Below are positions 54,501 to 63,596 of a stretch of 64,000 nucleotides of DNA, in pieces. The notes below the pieces were generated by a model. The model was not told the origin of the DNA. It made no database searches and saw only the letters and a list, made by a program, of their open reading frames with translations. Source of the stretch: Bacteroidales bacterium UBA1714 (GTDB lineage: Bacteria > Bacteroidota > Bacteroidia > Bacteroidales > Paludibacteraceae); the NCBI GenBank assembly GCA_002317295.1, contig DCIY01000007.1:32054-96053 (forward strand). The letters run 5' to 3'. Position 1 is the first letter of the stretch, and each line of letters begins with the position of its first letter. A program made the position numbers and the translations under genes.

Positions 54501-57500
54501 GTACTGATGGCAAAGAAACCTATCATCACTTCTTCACCTGCGTAATTGGTCATATCTACCTGATAGTTCTGACCTGTCAGTGGAATCATCGAATAATCAA
54601 ATTCTCCTTCACCATCGCCCCATAAAGCCACATCTTCCCAGGAATTACCCTTATCAATAGAAGCCATAATCTTAAAGCTTTGACCGTTTACGGATGTCAC
54701 GGGAGTTGAAGTTGAAGAGGAACTATACTTGGTAAGAGCCATATCAAAGGACAATTGGATATGTTTGGAAGAAACCGTAGCCAAATCCAATACCGGCGAC
54801 GCTAACATACGTTGAAAAGTTCCGTAGGTATTCGTATAGACGTGGTTGGCAGAGAATCCCTGACCATCCGTACGGACACTCCAACCGGTAGTTGCAGGCG
54901 AGAACGTGCCCGAAGTCGCAGAATAGGAATAAAGCGACCATTCCGGATCCATTGAGGTCCAGTTCATTGGTTCCGCATATCGAACACCCTTAGGAGTCTT
55001 AATGGTAGCAGGACCAGCCCAAGCAGATGTATCCGTTGTTCCACACAACGAGCGTGCATAGAAGTCCAAAGTCGAAGACATCGGCAGATTGTTTACCATA
55101 AACTTCGTAGTGGTTACATTAACCGGCGTCCCCTGATCGGGCGACTGACCGGAATTAACGCATACATATTGCCACGTTTTTGCGGAATCAGACGGAATAA
55201 TCGTGCAGGTGGCAATACCTTTTTCATATTCTGCCGTAATCGAAGCTACACCAAAGCATGGAACCGCAAATTCCTCAATGCTCAAATCATTGACATTGAT
55301 GCAAGACGAACCGGTACTTGCCGCACCCATCACCAGAGCGACACGAATCGTCTTACCGGCAAAACGGGTAATATCCAAATGATAGTCACGTCCCTTACCG
55401 GCAGGAATTTCAGCATATGTATAATCGCCTACCGAATCAGCAGCCCATAAGAATTCATTCGTTTCACGCCAAGTGGCTCCATCATCCTCCGAAACAACGA
55501 CACGGAACGAATGACCATTGGTCGAAAGTGGTGATGAAGCATATGAAGCAGAAGAAGTCAAGGCAATATCAAAACTGAGATAGAGACCTTTATCTCCGGT
55601 ATTGGGCATAAGGTTTATCGTAGGCGAAACAAGCCAATAATAAGCAGACGTTGTCTTGGCACAATAAATATGCTCTTCTCCCAGAATCTGGGCATAAGTC
55701 GAAGTCGCCCATCCTGCAGTGGTAGATACCAAAGGCTGATCGGCATAGATATCGGTCGGATCACCCATATAACGAGACCAATTGCTCAACGAATTGCGGA
55801 AAGGTTCGATATACGGAACACCCTGAGGCGAGACAAATGTAAAGGGTCCTGCCCAAGAAGAAGTATCACCTTCCCCACAAATAGAACGCGCATACATCTC
55901 ATACGTACTCGAGAGGGCTATACCCGATAACGTAACCAGGGTAGAGTCACTGACAACCATGCGCATGTCCTCTATCGGCGTGTTCTTTATACCATAAGCC
56001 ACTTGCCATTTCTTGGCATTGTCAGCCGGAGTGAGTACGATAGTCGCTGCAGTATCCACGGCCGTTGCAATGGCATTAGACACACCAAAACAATTGGATT
56101 GTAATGCCTCAATTCTAAAATCGTTCACATTCAAAGCCTGAGAACCCGTTGCAGAACCAAGAGCTACCAATGCTACCCGTATCTGTTTACCACCAAATCG
56201 TGTGATGTCCATCTGATAGGTTTTACCGGCTCCCGCAGGAATTTCGGAATAACGGAACTGAGCCGTATCGCCCTGCGACCAAATCCAGGTATTTTCCTTG
56301 AGCCAGGTGATTCCATTATCCAAAGAAATCATCACATTGAACTGCTGCACATTGAAATCGGTCTTGGAAGCATCCGGAGCATCAGGATTGGAGGAAGAAG
56401 CCGTCATGGCCATATCAAACTGCATGGCAATCACGGCCACATTGGTATCAGGAGTTAAATCTATCATTGGAGAAATAATCCAATAATCCGTTCCCGTTCT
56501 CTGGTGAGCACAAGTGAGGTGATTTCCACCCAAAATCGTGGCCGTGGTATTATTCTTCCAACCCAAAGAAGTGGAGGAAACTAAAGTCAAAGATGGTGTT
56601 TCACCCACCACACCCTTATAGCATTGCCAATCGTCACGACCACTGGCAAATGGCTGATAATACGGAAGACCCAACGATGTTCTAAACGTAATCGTATTAC
56701 TGTATCCACTTTGGCTCTTAGGCCCACATACCTGCATCACACGTACATAATAAGTGGTTGCCATAGCCAAGTCTGACAAATGATAGGTTAATCCACCGAC
56801 CAAAGTATCCGTCAAAGCAGATGAGAAATCCGCCAGCGTGGAATACTCAATCAAGGTTGTTTTATTACTTAATCCATTCCAAGAAATATCGGCGGAAGTA
56901 AAGCTGACCTGATTCAAACGCAAGCTATCCGGTTCCGCACAAGGTTCACCAATCGCAGCAACCGCAATATTACCAACGTGGATATCGTTATCCGGACTGG
57001 ATACGGTAGAGGCTTTGTAGAAGGCCAAACGAATGGTTTGTGCTGCAAAAGCATCCAAATAGATCAACTGACGTTCTCCCGTATTAGGAATGGCAGATAA
57101 TTGTTTGTATGCTCCTGCCTTGTTGGCGTATAACCAGGAATTGGACTCCAACCAAGTAGCACCATCGTCCGTAGAAACCAATACGCGGAACTCTTCATTG
57201 GCTGCTGAAGTGGGAGCTGTTGCCTTGTTGTGAGTGGTTAGAGCCAAATCAAACTGCAAACCAATATGTTCATCTGCCTCCACAGCCAGAAGTTTAATTT
57301 GCGGAGTCACAATCCAAGATTCATTTTGCGAACTCAGGTTAATCAACTCACCCACAAGATGATTGGCAGGTAAGCCATTGGATGAGGTAGAAATCTTCCA
57401 AGCAGTAGAAGTGGGAGCATATTTCAATGTATCCGTACCCGCCATCACATTGGCGGCATTTCCCTTGAACAAATTCCAGTCAACGGGCATCGTGGTAGCG

Positions 57501-60500
57501 ATAAAGTTCTCTACAAACGGCATGCAACGCTTGGTCACAAGAGAAGCTGTCTTTATCGTAGTACAACCTGGTTGAACCGTCATCAGATAATACGAGTGGT
57601 TATATTCCAGATTAGTATACACAAACGAAGTATCCGAGGTTGTATCGCAACGAACAATGGTCTTAAAGTCGGCATCATAAGCCAGCATTAGGATCATTTC
57701 TTCCGGAGTACCCTTGCGCTCCCAACTTGCCTTGGCAGTCAAATCGTCCGTTAATTGGAATTTCAGTTTACGGGCACCCAAACAGATAGCTTCCTGTTTG
57801 ATAATGGAAACGGAATCGAAGTAGTAATACAGATCGGTTGATGAACCTGTCGATTCTCCATAGAAACCGATCACTACCTTTTGACCCGCATAATCGGTCA
57901 AATCAATGGTAAAACGCTGGGCTTGGTTACCGAGAGAACGGAAATCGTATTGACCTCTTCCATCACAATCCCAGAACGTCATATCTTTTTTGTAGAACGT
58001 CTTACCACCATCGGTTGAGACACCCACACCCAAACGTTTATCAGAAGATTCGGATGCGCCGCCGCCGGTACCATATGGAGTAATGGCCACATCAAAACTG
58101 AGTTGGAGTTCTGCATCTCCCGCATTGCCCAAATCAATCTCCGGTGTCAAGAACCAATCTTTTCCCATAGATGTGCTATAAATATTTCCACGAATTGCGT
58201 AACCGGCCATTCCCTTGACGGTCTGAATGGTACTCATATCATAAGCGGACCACTTCGTTGAAGAGGCTGTCAGACTGACAGAGTCGCCTACAAACAAACC
58301 CGCCTTACGTGTCCAATCACTATTGGTAAAGAAGTTCTGATAGAAACTCTCGTAGAAAGGCAGGCCATACGTGGTCATAAACCGCGTAGCCGACGACCAG
58401 CGAGACGAATCGCCCGGAGCACAAATGGAACGAATATACACGTAATAGGTAGTTGTTGCATCCAATCCGCTCACATAATACGGACTTCCACTTACCACCT
58501 CGTGAATCAAAGCCGATGTGGTTACGGTATCCGGATTGACATAGGAAGCTGTCAGGATAATCTCGTATTGAGAACCATTGCCCGTCCATGTCAAACGAGC
58601 ACCTTGGGCCGTAGCAGAATCTGCCTCCAGGTTGAGTACCTGGTGACAACCTTGTGCTACCTCTAACGATACATTGTCTATATATACAAAGTTGGTAGAA
58701 TCGGAACCTGCTTCACTGAGGAACATGACATAACGGCCATAGTTCTCATCCAGGTCCCCCGTATAGTTTTCGAAGCTAACCACATAGGTCTTCATATCCA
58801 ACGAATCTGTAGCGGCTGCCAGATTAACGGTGGCAATACGCTCAAACGTATTTCCCGGATCAGCAGGATCGGTTACTACACCTACAACCACACGATGAAC
58901 ATTGGTTTTGACCGAAGAATTAGAACCCGCACGGAAAACCACCTGATAATGATTCATTGAATCAGGAATATTAAACTCTGGTGTAATGGCATATGCACCA
59001 TCCGAAGCTGTCGAATCTGTAGCCGTTTTGGTCATTTCCAATACGGGACCAAACTTTTCCACCACCTGACGCTGAGGCAGGTTGGTGGAACCATTATTGT
59101 AAGTAAATCCTACCGTCCAGCAGTTCATAACTCCTGCATTGTCAAATGTCTCTACACCAAATTCCTGAGGCGTCTTACTGTCACAAGCCGTATGGAATTC
59201 ACAAGTTACCCAATCCGGCAGTTCCGGACAGAGTTGACGGGCACGAGCGTAATAGGTGGTAGAGGATTCCAAATCATTGTAGGTAATCGAAGTACCACGT
59301 ACCGTATCCGTATGAAGAATGGATGTAAATTGCGCATTCTTGGCAATTTGAACCAGAGCCGGATACGGATCCACACCCGCCAAAGTCCATCTCAGTTGAG
59401 CTGCAGTACTACCCAAAGCAGTACCTCTGAGGTTGGACAATCCACCACAAGCCGGATCCGCCACCTTGAGTTCAATATTATCTATGGAGATATAGTTTTC
59501 AAAATCATCCGAGGTAGATTCCGCATAGAAGGCAATCTGAATCTTCTTACCCACATACGGTGTAAAGTCTATACTGATTGCCTGGCTGGCCTCCCAGTTC
59601 AGGTCATTGAGCACATAATCGCCCTGACCATCATTGGACCAAACAGTGGCATCCTGACGAAGCCACGTATTACCAGCATCCGTGGACACAATCACCATAA
59701 ACTTATCCGAAGCATCTGCCTGGTTGTTGCCATATCCATGAATACCCATATCGAACTTCAACTCCAGTGCATCAATGTCCTTGGCCAACTGCAATGTCGG
59801 AGAAACGAGCCATGTACGAGTCGGATCAGGATACGAATAATAAGTTTCACCCATTTGGATATAAGCCACATTACCGGCCTGCGGCGAGAAACGATAGGTG
59901 GAGGACGCAGATACGCTCCAGGTCATCACATCGTAGGTCGAAGAGGTGACGGGAGTCAACGCACCTCCGTTAAATACGCTGCTGGCAGTTCCTTTGTATT
60001 GCTTCCAACCATTAGGAATGGCTGCCGTATTAAACTTCTCTGTAAACGGCAAACCACGCGGAGTGGTAAACGAATAGGACACATCGTCCAAATCCATCAG
60101 TTGACCATTACATATTGTCTGAATGGTATAGTAATACGTCTTTTCGGATTGCAAATTATCAAAAGCAATCGTTGGAGTATATACTGTATCGTATTGCGCA
60201 TTCAGCATACTGCGCATGGTACTCAGGCCCACGATCCAACCATCCATACCGCCACCGTTCCATGTTATTTCGGCATCATTAGCTTTGACGGTGGCTTCCA
60301 CGTTACTGGCTTCACGGCAGTCACCTAATTCTTCCACGACAATCTGGTCAATCAGGTTTACACTACCTACCGTAGGCACGTTGGCATCCAACGAACGGAA
60401 GGCAATATACCGACCTTGACCGGCATAGGCATCAAAACTTACCAGACAGCGATTGTACAAAATAGCGTCATCACTTGTAGTAGCAGTTTCATCCGCCGCA

Positions 60501-62599
60501 AAATAGGCGATATGTTCAAACGTAGCCAAATCGTAAGGATCGGACATAATACCAATTTCCAATGCACCTGCTTTGCCAGCAGAAGTGGCATAGCGGAAGA
60601 CAAGCTTCAGCGTATTGATTGCATTCACTTCCGGCAATACAAACCAGGAATCAATGCCCTCCAATTGGATATGAGCTCCCTGATAGTTGGGTTTGGTAGA
60701 TGCCAATGCCGGATAAGACTTCACATCAGCAGAAATGGAAGTAACCGGGAAATAAACGGAAGAGGCTCCCGCCAATGTAGAGGCGGTACGAACTTCCTGA
60801 TTGAGATTTTTCAGTGCAATCTGACCTCCACTAACCTCACACGCGTTGGTATAGGGTACCGTCATTTGCGAGGGTACACGTACCGTAATCGGGAAAGACC
60901 AATCTGAAGTGACGCCACCTTTGACACTTTGGGTATATACGTATACGATTTGGCCGGACAAAGCAGCGCTGGAAAGCGCATAAGACGAGGTCGTAATCGC
61001 ATTTTGACTGCAGATAATGGTAGACGGATTGACCTGACCGTTACGGGAATAAGCAGTAGATACTTTCACATTCCAACTATCTGCACCATGGGTCACGGCA
61101 GATACCGTAAATCCTGTCGACAAGGTATTGCTTACCTTTACTTCAGTGGGTACAAAAGCCGTTGGTTTACTCAAAGAGAAGTTATCTATATAGATGGCAT
61201 TACGCTGGTTAAAACGCGAAGCCAAAGCAATAAACTTGCACGTTCCGGTATAGTCTTTTAGGGACAAGGTATAACGACGGAACAGGTACGAAGAAGAGAT
61301 CGTAATCGTATCCAGCACTTTGAAGGTGGTAAAGTCTGCAGGATCCTCCATAACACCTACCAATACGGATGCCGCATAGGAGGATTTACCCACCGTGACC
61401 TTATCATAAGCCGTGGCCCAAAAACTAATTTCAGTACCTTGAATGGAAGGATCAATGATTTCCGGCGTTACTGCATAGGCATACTCACCCACTTCAATCG
61501 CCGAAGAAGTAGCACTTAAGGCTCCATTAAAGCTCAGATATGCCGTAGAGTCAATGGAGAATGGCGCACGTTCAGCCGCCGTTCCCCCTTTGTACACAAA
61601 CGGTATCGGAATATCCATACTGGTGCCGATAGTCCAACCATATGGAGTACCAAAGTAGACATTACCTTCAAAAACAGTGGGGTTGTTAAAGTTTTGTGAA
61701 TAAGGGAGGTTAATAACCACCAGCGTGGTAAATTGCGTTCCTACCCAATCAGTATATCCAGATTGGTTTTCTGCACAATCCGAACGAACATACGCATAGT
61801 AAGTCGTTTCGGGACTAAGACCGGTGATCGTGGTTTCCGTATTGTAAATATTCTTGATATCCCGAACGATAATGGTTGGATCGATGGTCGAAAAATCGGT
61901 GACAGGAGCCGAGGTCAACATCACTTCAAACTCGTTGAACGAACCTTCTTCCGACCAACTCAGAAAGGCATCATACGCGTGTACATTGGTAGCCTTCAGA
62001 TTGGTCACATTCATACACGTGGGTGTGGAACGAACAATCACTTCGTCCAGCACGACACCATAACCCATATTTTCGGTGATTTCAAAGGCAAACTGGTATG
62101 TGGAACTCGGAGCAATCACACCAATAATCTCGGTTTTCCAAGCCGCATTTCGCGCATACACAGCCGTTTGATACGGATGCCATATATCCGATGCCGAGGT
62201 ACGATAGTACACCCGCAACGTATCGCTGGAACCAGCCTTGGCAGGTTCGGCATGTGAAAAAACCAATTGAGGCTGGAATAAACCCTGAGTCAGGTTTAAT
62301 ACCGGTGTTATCAACCGAGTCTTAAAGCGCAACTCATCCGTAGTAGCGTTTCGGGCGTAAGCACGGGATGAACCAGCCATGGCTCCAAACGGAAAACGGA
62401 GAGAGTCTGATGTTTCCACCTTCCAGGAATAAGCGGCTGTATCCACACCCACCGTAATGGGACGTGATACATACTCCTGACTCCAACCTGCAGGCAGAGC
62501 ACCGGATTCAAAACCCTCATGAAGAACTTCTGATGTGGTCGCACTAACCGATAGTGCCAAACTCGTCATCAGGAATACGACAAAGTAAAACTGTTTCAT
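51524..62599 (-). CDS. Giant surface protein (3691 residues) of alternating anchor-J-like and FN3-like modules
   Basis: After a signal peptide (to about SVSATTS) the protein has twelve large jelly-roll-like modules of the choice-of-anchor J/cleaved adhesin type, each followed by a FN3-like domain. Modules begin near residues 24, 295, 580, 850, 1148, 1411, 1691, 1978, 2258, 2538, 2910 and 3190, mostly 280 apart; the 372-residue step holds one extra FN3 domain. Each J module carries a G(V/L)PYxExF start, a central LSFDMALT-like strand, VSTDNGxTW and a late GxxIRIAFYxxST. From about 3390 come four short CEGxxY...CDSxV repeats. It ends KVIYQDHLYIIMDDKWYD then PTGQRVF. Likely exported by T9SS and involved in adhesion or glycan binding (inference). 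Confidence 0.92.
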   Translation of the reverse strand: MKQFYFVVFLMTSLALSVSATTSEVLHEGFESGALPAGWSQEYVSRPITVGVDTAAYSWKVETSDSLRFPFGAMAGSSRAYARNATTDELRFKTRLITPVLNLTQGLFQPQLVFSHAEPAKAGSSDTLRVYYRTSASDIWHPYQTAVYARNAAWKTEIIGVIAPSSTYQFAFEITENMGYGVVLDEVIVRSTPTCMNVTNLKATNVHAYDAFLSWSEEGSFNEFEVMLTSAPVTDFSTIDPTIIVRDIKNIYNTETTITGLSPETTYYAYVRSDCAENQSGYTDWVGTQFTTLVVINLPYSQNFNNPTVFEGNVYFGTPYGWTIGTSMDIPIPFVYKGGTAAERAPFSIDSTAYLSFNGALSATSSAIEVGEYAYAVTPEIIDPSIQGTEISFWATAYDKVTVGKSSYAASVLVGVMEDPADFTTFKVLDTITISSSYLFRRYTLSLKDYTGTCKFIALASRFNQRNAIYIDNFSLSKPTAFVPTEVKVSNTLSTGFTVSAVTHGADSWNVKVSTAYSRNGQVNPSTIICSQNAITTSSYALSSAALSGQIVYVYTQSVKGGVTSDWSFPITVRVPSQMTVPYTNACEVSGGQIALKNLNQEVRTASTLAGASSVYFPVTSISADVKSYPALASTKPNYQGAHIQLEGIDSWFVLPEVNAINTLKLVFRYATSAGKAGALEIGIMSDPYDLATFEHIAYFAADETATTSDDAILYNRCLVSFDAYAGQGRYIAFRSLDANVPTVGSVNLIDQIVVEELGDCREASNVEATVKANDAEITWNGGGMDGWIVGLSTMRSMLNAQYDTVYTPTIAFDNLQSEKTYYYTIQTICNGQLMDLDDVSYSFTTPRGLPFTEKFNTAAIPNGWKQYKGTASSVFNGGALTPVTSSTYDVMTWSVSASSTYRFSPQAGNVAYIQMGETYYSYPDPTRTWLVSPTLQLAKDIDALELKFDMGIHGYGNNQADASDKFMVIVSTDAGNTWLRQDATVWSNDGQGDYVLNDLNWEASQAISIDFTPYVGKKIQIAFYAESTSDDFENYISIDNIELKVADPACGGLSNLRGTALGSTAAQLRWTLAGVDPYPALVQIAKNAQFTSILHTDTVRGTSITYNDLESSTTYYARARQLCPELPDWVTCEFHTACDSKTPQEFGVETFDNAGVMNCWTVGFTYNNGSTNLPQRQVVEKFGPVLEMTKTATDSTASDGAYAITPEFNIPDSMNHYQVVFRAGSNSSVKTNVHRVVVGVVTDPADPGNTFERIATVNLAAATDSLDMKTYVVSFENYTGDLDENYGRYVMFLSEAGSDSTNFVYIDNVSLEVAQGCHQVLNLEADSATAQGARLTWTGNGSQYEIILTASYVNPDTVTTSALIHEVVSGSPYYVSGLDATTTYYVYIRSICAPGDSSRWSSATRFMTTYGLPFYESFYQNFFTNSDWTRKAGLFVGDSVSLTASSTKWSAYDMSTIQTVKGMAGYAIRGNIYSTSMGKDWFLTPEIDLGNAGDAELQLSFDVAITPYGTGGGASESSDKRLGVGVSTDGGKTFYKKDMTFWDCDGRGQYDFRSLGNQAQRFTIDLTDYAGQKVVIGFYGESTGSSTDLYYYFDSVSIIKQEAICLGARKLKFQLTDDLTAKASWERKGTPEEMILMLAYDADFKTIVRCDTTSDTSFVYTNLEYNHSYYLMTVQPGCTTIKTASLVTKRCMPFVENFIATTMPVDWNLFKGNAANVMAGTDTLKYAPTSTAWKISTSSNGLPANHLVGELINLSSQNESWIVTPQIKLLAVEADEHIGLQFDLALTTHNKATAPTSAANEEFRVLVSTDDGATWLESNSWLYANKAGAYKQLSAIPNTGERQLIYLDAFAAQTIRLAFYKASTVSSPDNDIHVGNIAVAAIGEPCAEPDSLRLNQVSFTSADISWNGLSNKTTLIEYSTLADFSSALTDTLVGGLTYHLSDLAMATTYYVRVMQVCGPKSQSGYSNTITFRTSLGLPYYQPFASGRDDWQCYKGVVGETPSLTLVSSTSLGWKNNTTATILGGNHLTCAHQRTGTDYWIISPMIDLTPDTNVAVIAMQFDMAMTASSSNPDAPDASKTDFNVQQFNVMISLDNGITWLKENTWIWSQGDTAQFRYSEIPAGAGKTYQMDITRFGGKQIRVALVALGSATGSQALNVNDFRIEALQSNCFGVSNAIATAVDTAATIVLTPADNAKKWQVAYGIKNTPIEDMRMVVSDSTLVTLSGIALSSTYEMYARSICGEGDTSSWAGPFTFVSPQGVPYIEPFRNSLSNWSRYMGDPTDIYADQPLVSTTAGWATSTYAQILGEEHIYCAKTTSAYYWLVSPTINLMPNTGDKGLYLSFDIALTSSASYASSPLSTNGHSFRVVVSEDDGATWRETNEFLWAADSVGDYTYAEIPAGKGRDYHLDITRFAGKTIRVALVMGAASTGSSCINVNDLSIEEFAVPCFGVASITAEYEKGIATCTIIPSDSAKTWQYVCVNSGQSPDQGTPVNVTTTKFMVNNLPMSSTLDFYARSLCGTTDTSAWAGPATIKTPKGVRYAEPMNWTSMDPEWSLYSYSATSGTFSPATTGWSVRTDGQGFSANHVYTNTYGTFQRMLASPVLDLATVSSKHIQLSFDMALTKYSSSSTSTPVTSVNGQSFKIMASIDKGNSWEDVALWGDGEGEFDYSMIPLTGQNYQVDMTNYAGEEVMIGFFAISTVSGADNNLHIKNVVVDTLSTGATCASITRATLLDSTYTTATLVLRGPGITDALSIEYVCIPRGSLFRESLKQITDTNIVYIKGLQSSTAYELYARTQCPDSTYTEWRGPFTFHTVECSTVTGISQAILTLNDAQITLSADNVTDAVGYQLYLTEQGGVLDESAAIMSKTNVFVFSYPFRASQWYDVYARKICQEGDTSAWCEPIAIHAPYGVRYEESMEWDAFSEEWQRYTGSLTSLETTTSGWTVTSATNTYGFEGKHVKVNTWAEKEYLMASPRIDLSNVDPTSGLVLSFDAAFTHYNQAAAPSSYANRDFYVLVSTDGRWSTSQGWHWSETAGDYLYSSIAPDGTSFDLDLSTYVGQSVQIGFYVTSTTGTEDCDMHIRNIVIDTLGAVSSTCAGVDSVEVSNITLNSAKVNFVFKNAESTKRVYYELALDKSFTLVVQADTVINSMVFGLNALSPSTNYYLRIRQMCSANDESSWSRAVSFSTLKGVRYQEDFEESNFSSEWKSVRSIPISEVYAGRQNPLTGETVSSYSGSWNVASAAKGMTSKHIRVNCYGTSCASWAISPSIDLTPNKGQALLFAFDVSAAKFSGNNPAASAPDDQFTVVVSTDNGVTWTKANSYVWSDSAAIRTEGTFASLPYNPVRKVLNFSQYAGKRIRIAFYAESTISNGDNYLMVDSLDLNATQMFAYTDTLCEGSEYESHGFKLTTADLTPGLHEYTRISATMDSVVTLSILVKANAQTHFSDEICEGDTYTEHGYNLHVTASGTYRRVLTAANGCDSIVYLDLTVLPVQRTKVNLYACRGTSYTLLGKTYYTNAVVRDTLSSMVTGCDSIVTYYLFFSSQSEYKEHIRIALCEGDTVWVDDTHFVTQPGFYTFPMQSSYHCDSTVYVHALAINAQGMAYDTIMVNELPYLYNGIQRIKAGAESGDYTLSVVTSCGDIKTLQVTVLEGTGLIDIYADPSTGATKVIYQDHLYIIMDDKWYDPTGQRVF

Positions 62600-62608
62600 A
62601 TGGTTATA

Positions 62609-63586
62609 TTATTTATTATTTTTCTTAGGTTTATAACGAATACCCGAATCATCCTGACAGGTAACACAAGGAATCTTCGACTTGAGATGGAAGAGAAAAG
62701 CACACTTAATTCCAACCGCAAATCGACTGTAGTTTCGGCTGAGCGCATTGCAATCCAACGCGCTATTGATTATCAAATTGGAAGCCAAATCTTCCTGAGT
62801 TCGGGTCTGTACATCGGAATTGATGGCCGAATAATCTACAAACGATTTATCACGCGCCACACCGATGGGTATACCATACTCCAGATAACCACCTAAACGC
62901 AAGGCGATTTTCTTTTTGATACGAATACGACCACCTATTTCCAGTGTCGGACTAATCCATGGACATACCTTATTATCATACGTACCCGCATACGCGAAGG
63001 GGAACGAAGGATAGTATCCATAGAACGGATTGTTTTCAAACGGTTGAATAAAACGCGCATACACACCATCGGTTTTTATATTGGTTTGGGTGCTGTACGT
63101 ATGCATCAACGGATATTCGGTCTTCACTCCCAATGCCATATACACATTGGTTCCCATGTACCAACCAAACTGAATAGGCACACCCACAGTCAGGGTCTGT
63201 TGTCCCTCCTTTAGGTCAGAATAGTGATATCGGTAAGAAACTTCTTCCCCATAACGGTCATGCTGAGGGAAGGCTTCCATATATTGGTCCAATTTCGTTT
63301 GCGTGTAGGTATAGTGAGCATGGATACCCACATTAAAGAAGAACCGACGTTTTTGCACTTCATAACTGAACGCAATCTGGCCATCTCCTCCCAAACCGGG
63401 AGAAAAAGGAATCTTCTCACTGGGCGCAAACATATTGGCCTCACCGCCTTGGAACTGAAGACTCAAATAATGGCTCACTCCATTATTCGTATTCTTGTAG
63501 CGCGATTGGGCTGAGAGCGAAAGACTCAGCACCAACACGCCAAATATACATATCGCTCTAGCGAACGAGGATCTTAATAGTTTCAT
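62609..63586 (-). CDS. Outer-membrane beta-barrel protein, unknown function
   Basis: The product of about 325 residues has a signal peptide (MKLLRSSFARAICIFGVLVL to about SLSAQ) and a series of amphipathic strands: SHYLSLQFQGGEANMF, QIAFSYEVQKRRFFFNVGIHAHY, LTVGVPIQFGWYMG, YMALGVKTEYPLM and IALRLGGYLEYGIPIG. It ends KIPCVTCQDDSGIRYKPKKNNK. I do not recognise a named family. It lies 9 bp before the giant gene and overlaps the OmpA-family gene upstream. A role in secretion or anchoring of the giant protein (like PorP/SprF pairs) is possible. Confidence 0.75.
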   Translation of the reverse strand: MKLLRSSFARAICIFGVLVLSLSLSAQSRYKNTNNGVSHYLSLQFQGGEANMFAPSEKIPFSPGLGGDGQIAFSYEVQKRRFFFNVGIHAHYTYTQTKLDQYMEAFPQHDRYGEEVSYRYHYSDLKEGQQTLTVGVPIQFGWYMGTNVYMALGVKTEYPLMHTYSTQTNIKTDGVYARFIQPFENNPFYGYYPSFPFAYAGTYDNKVCPWISPTLEIGGRIRIKKKIALRLGGYLEYGIPIGVARDKSFVDYSAINSDVQTRTQEDLASNLIINSALDCNALSRNYSRFAVGIKCAFLFHLKSKIPCVTCQDDSGIRYKPKKNNK

Positions 63587-63596
63587 CATGATTATT

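Noticed and set aside
59192..60328. 378-codon plus-strand frame inside the 3691-residue gene
   Set aside because: It lies wholly opposite a region with clear FN3-like and J-module repeats. No motif or promoter supports it.
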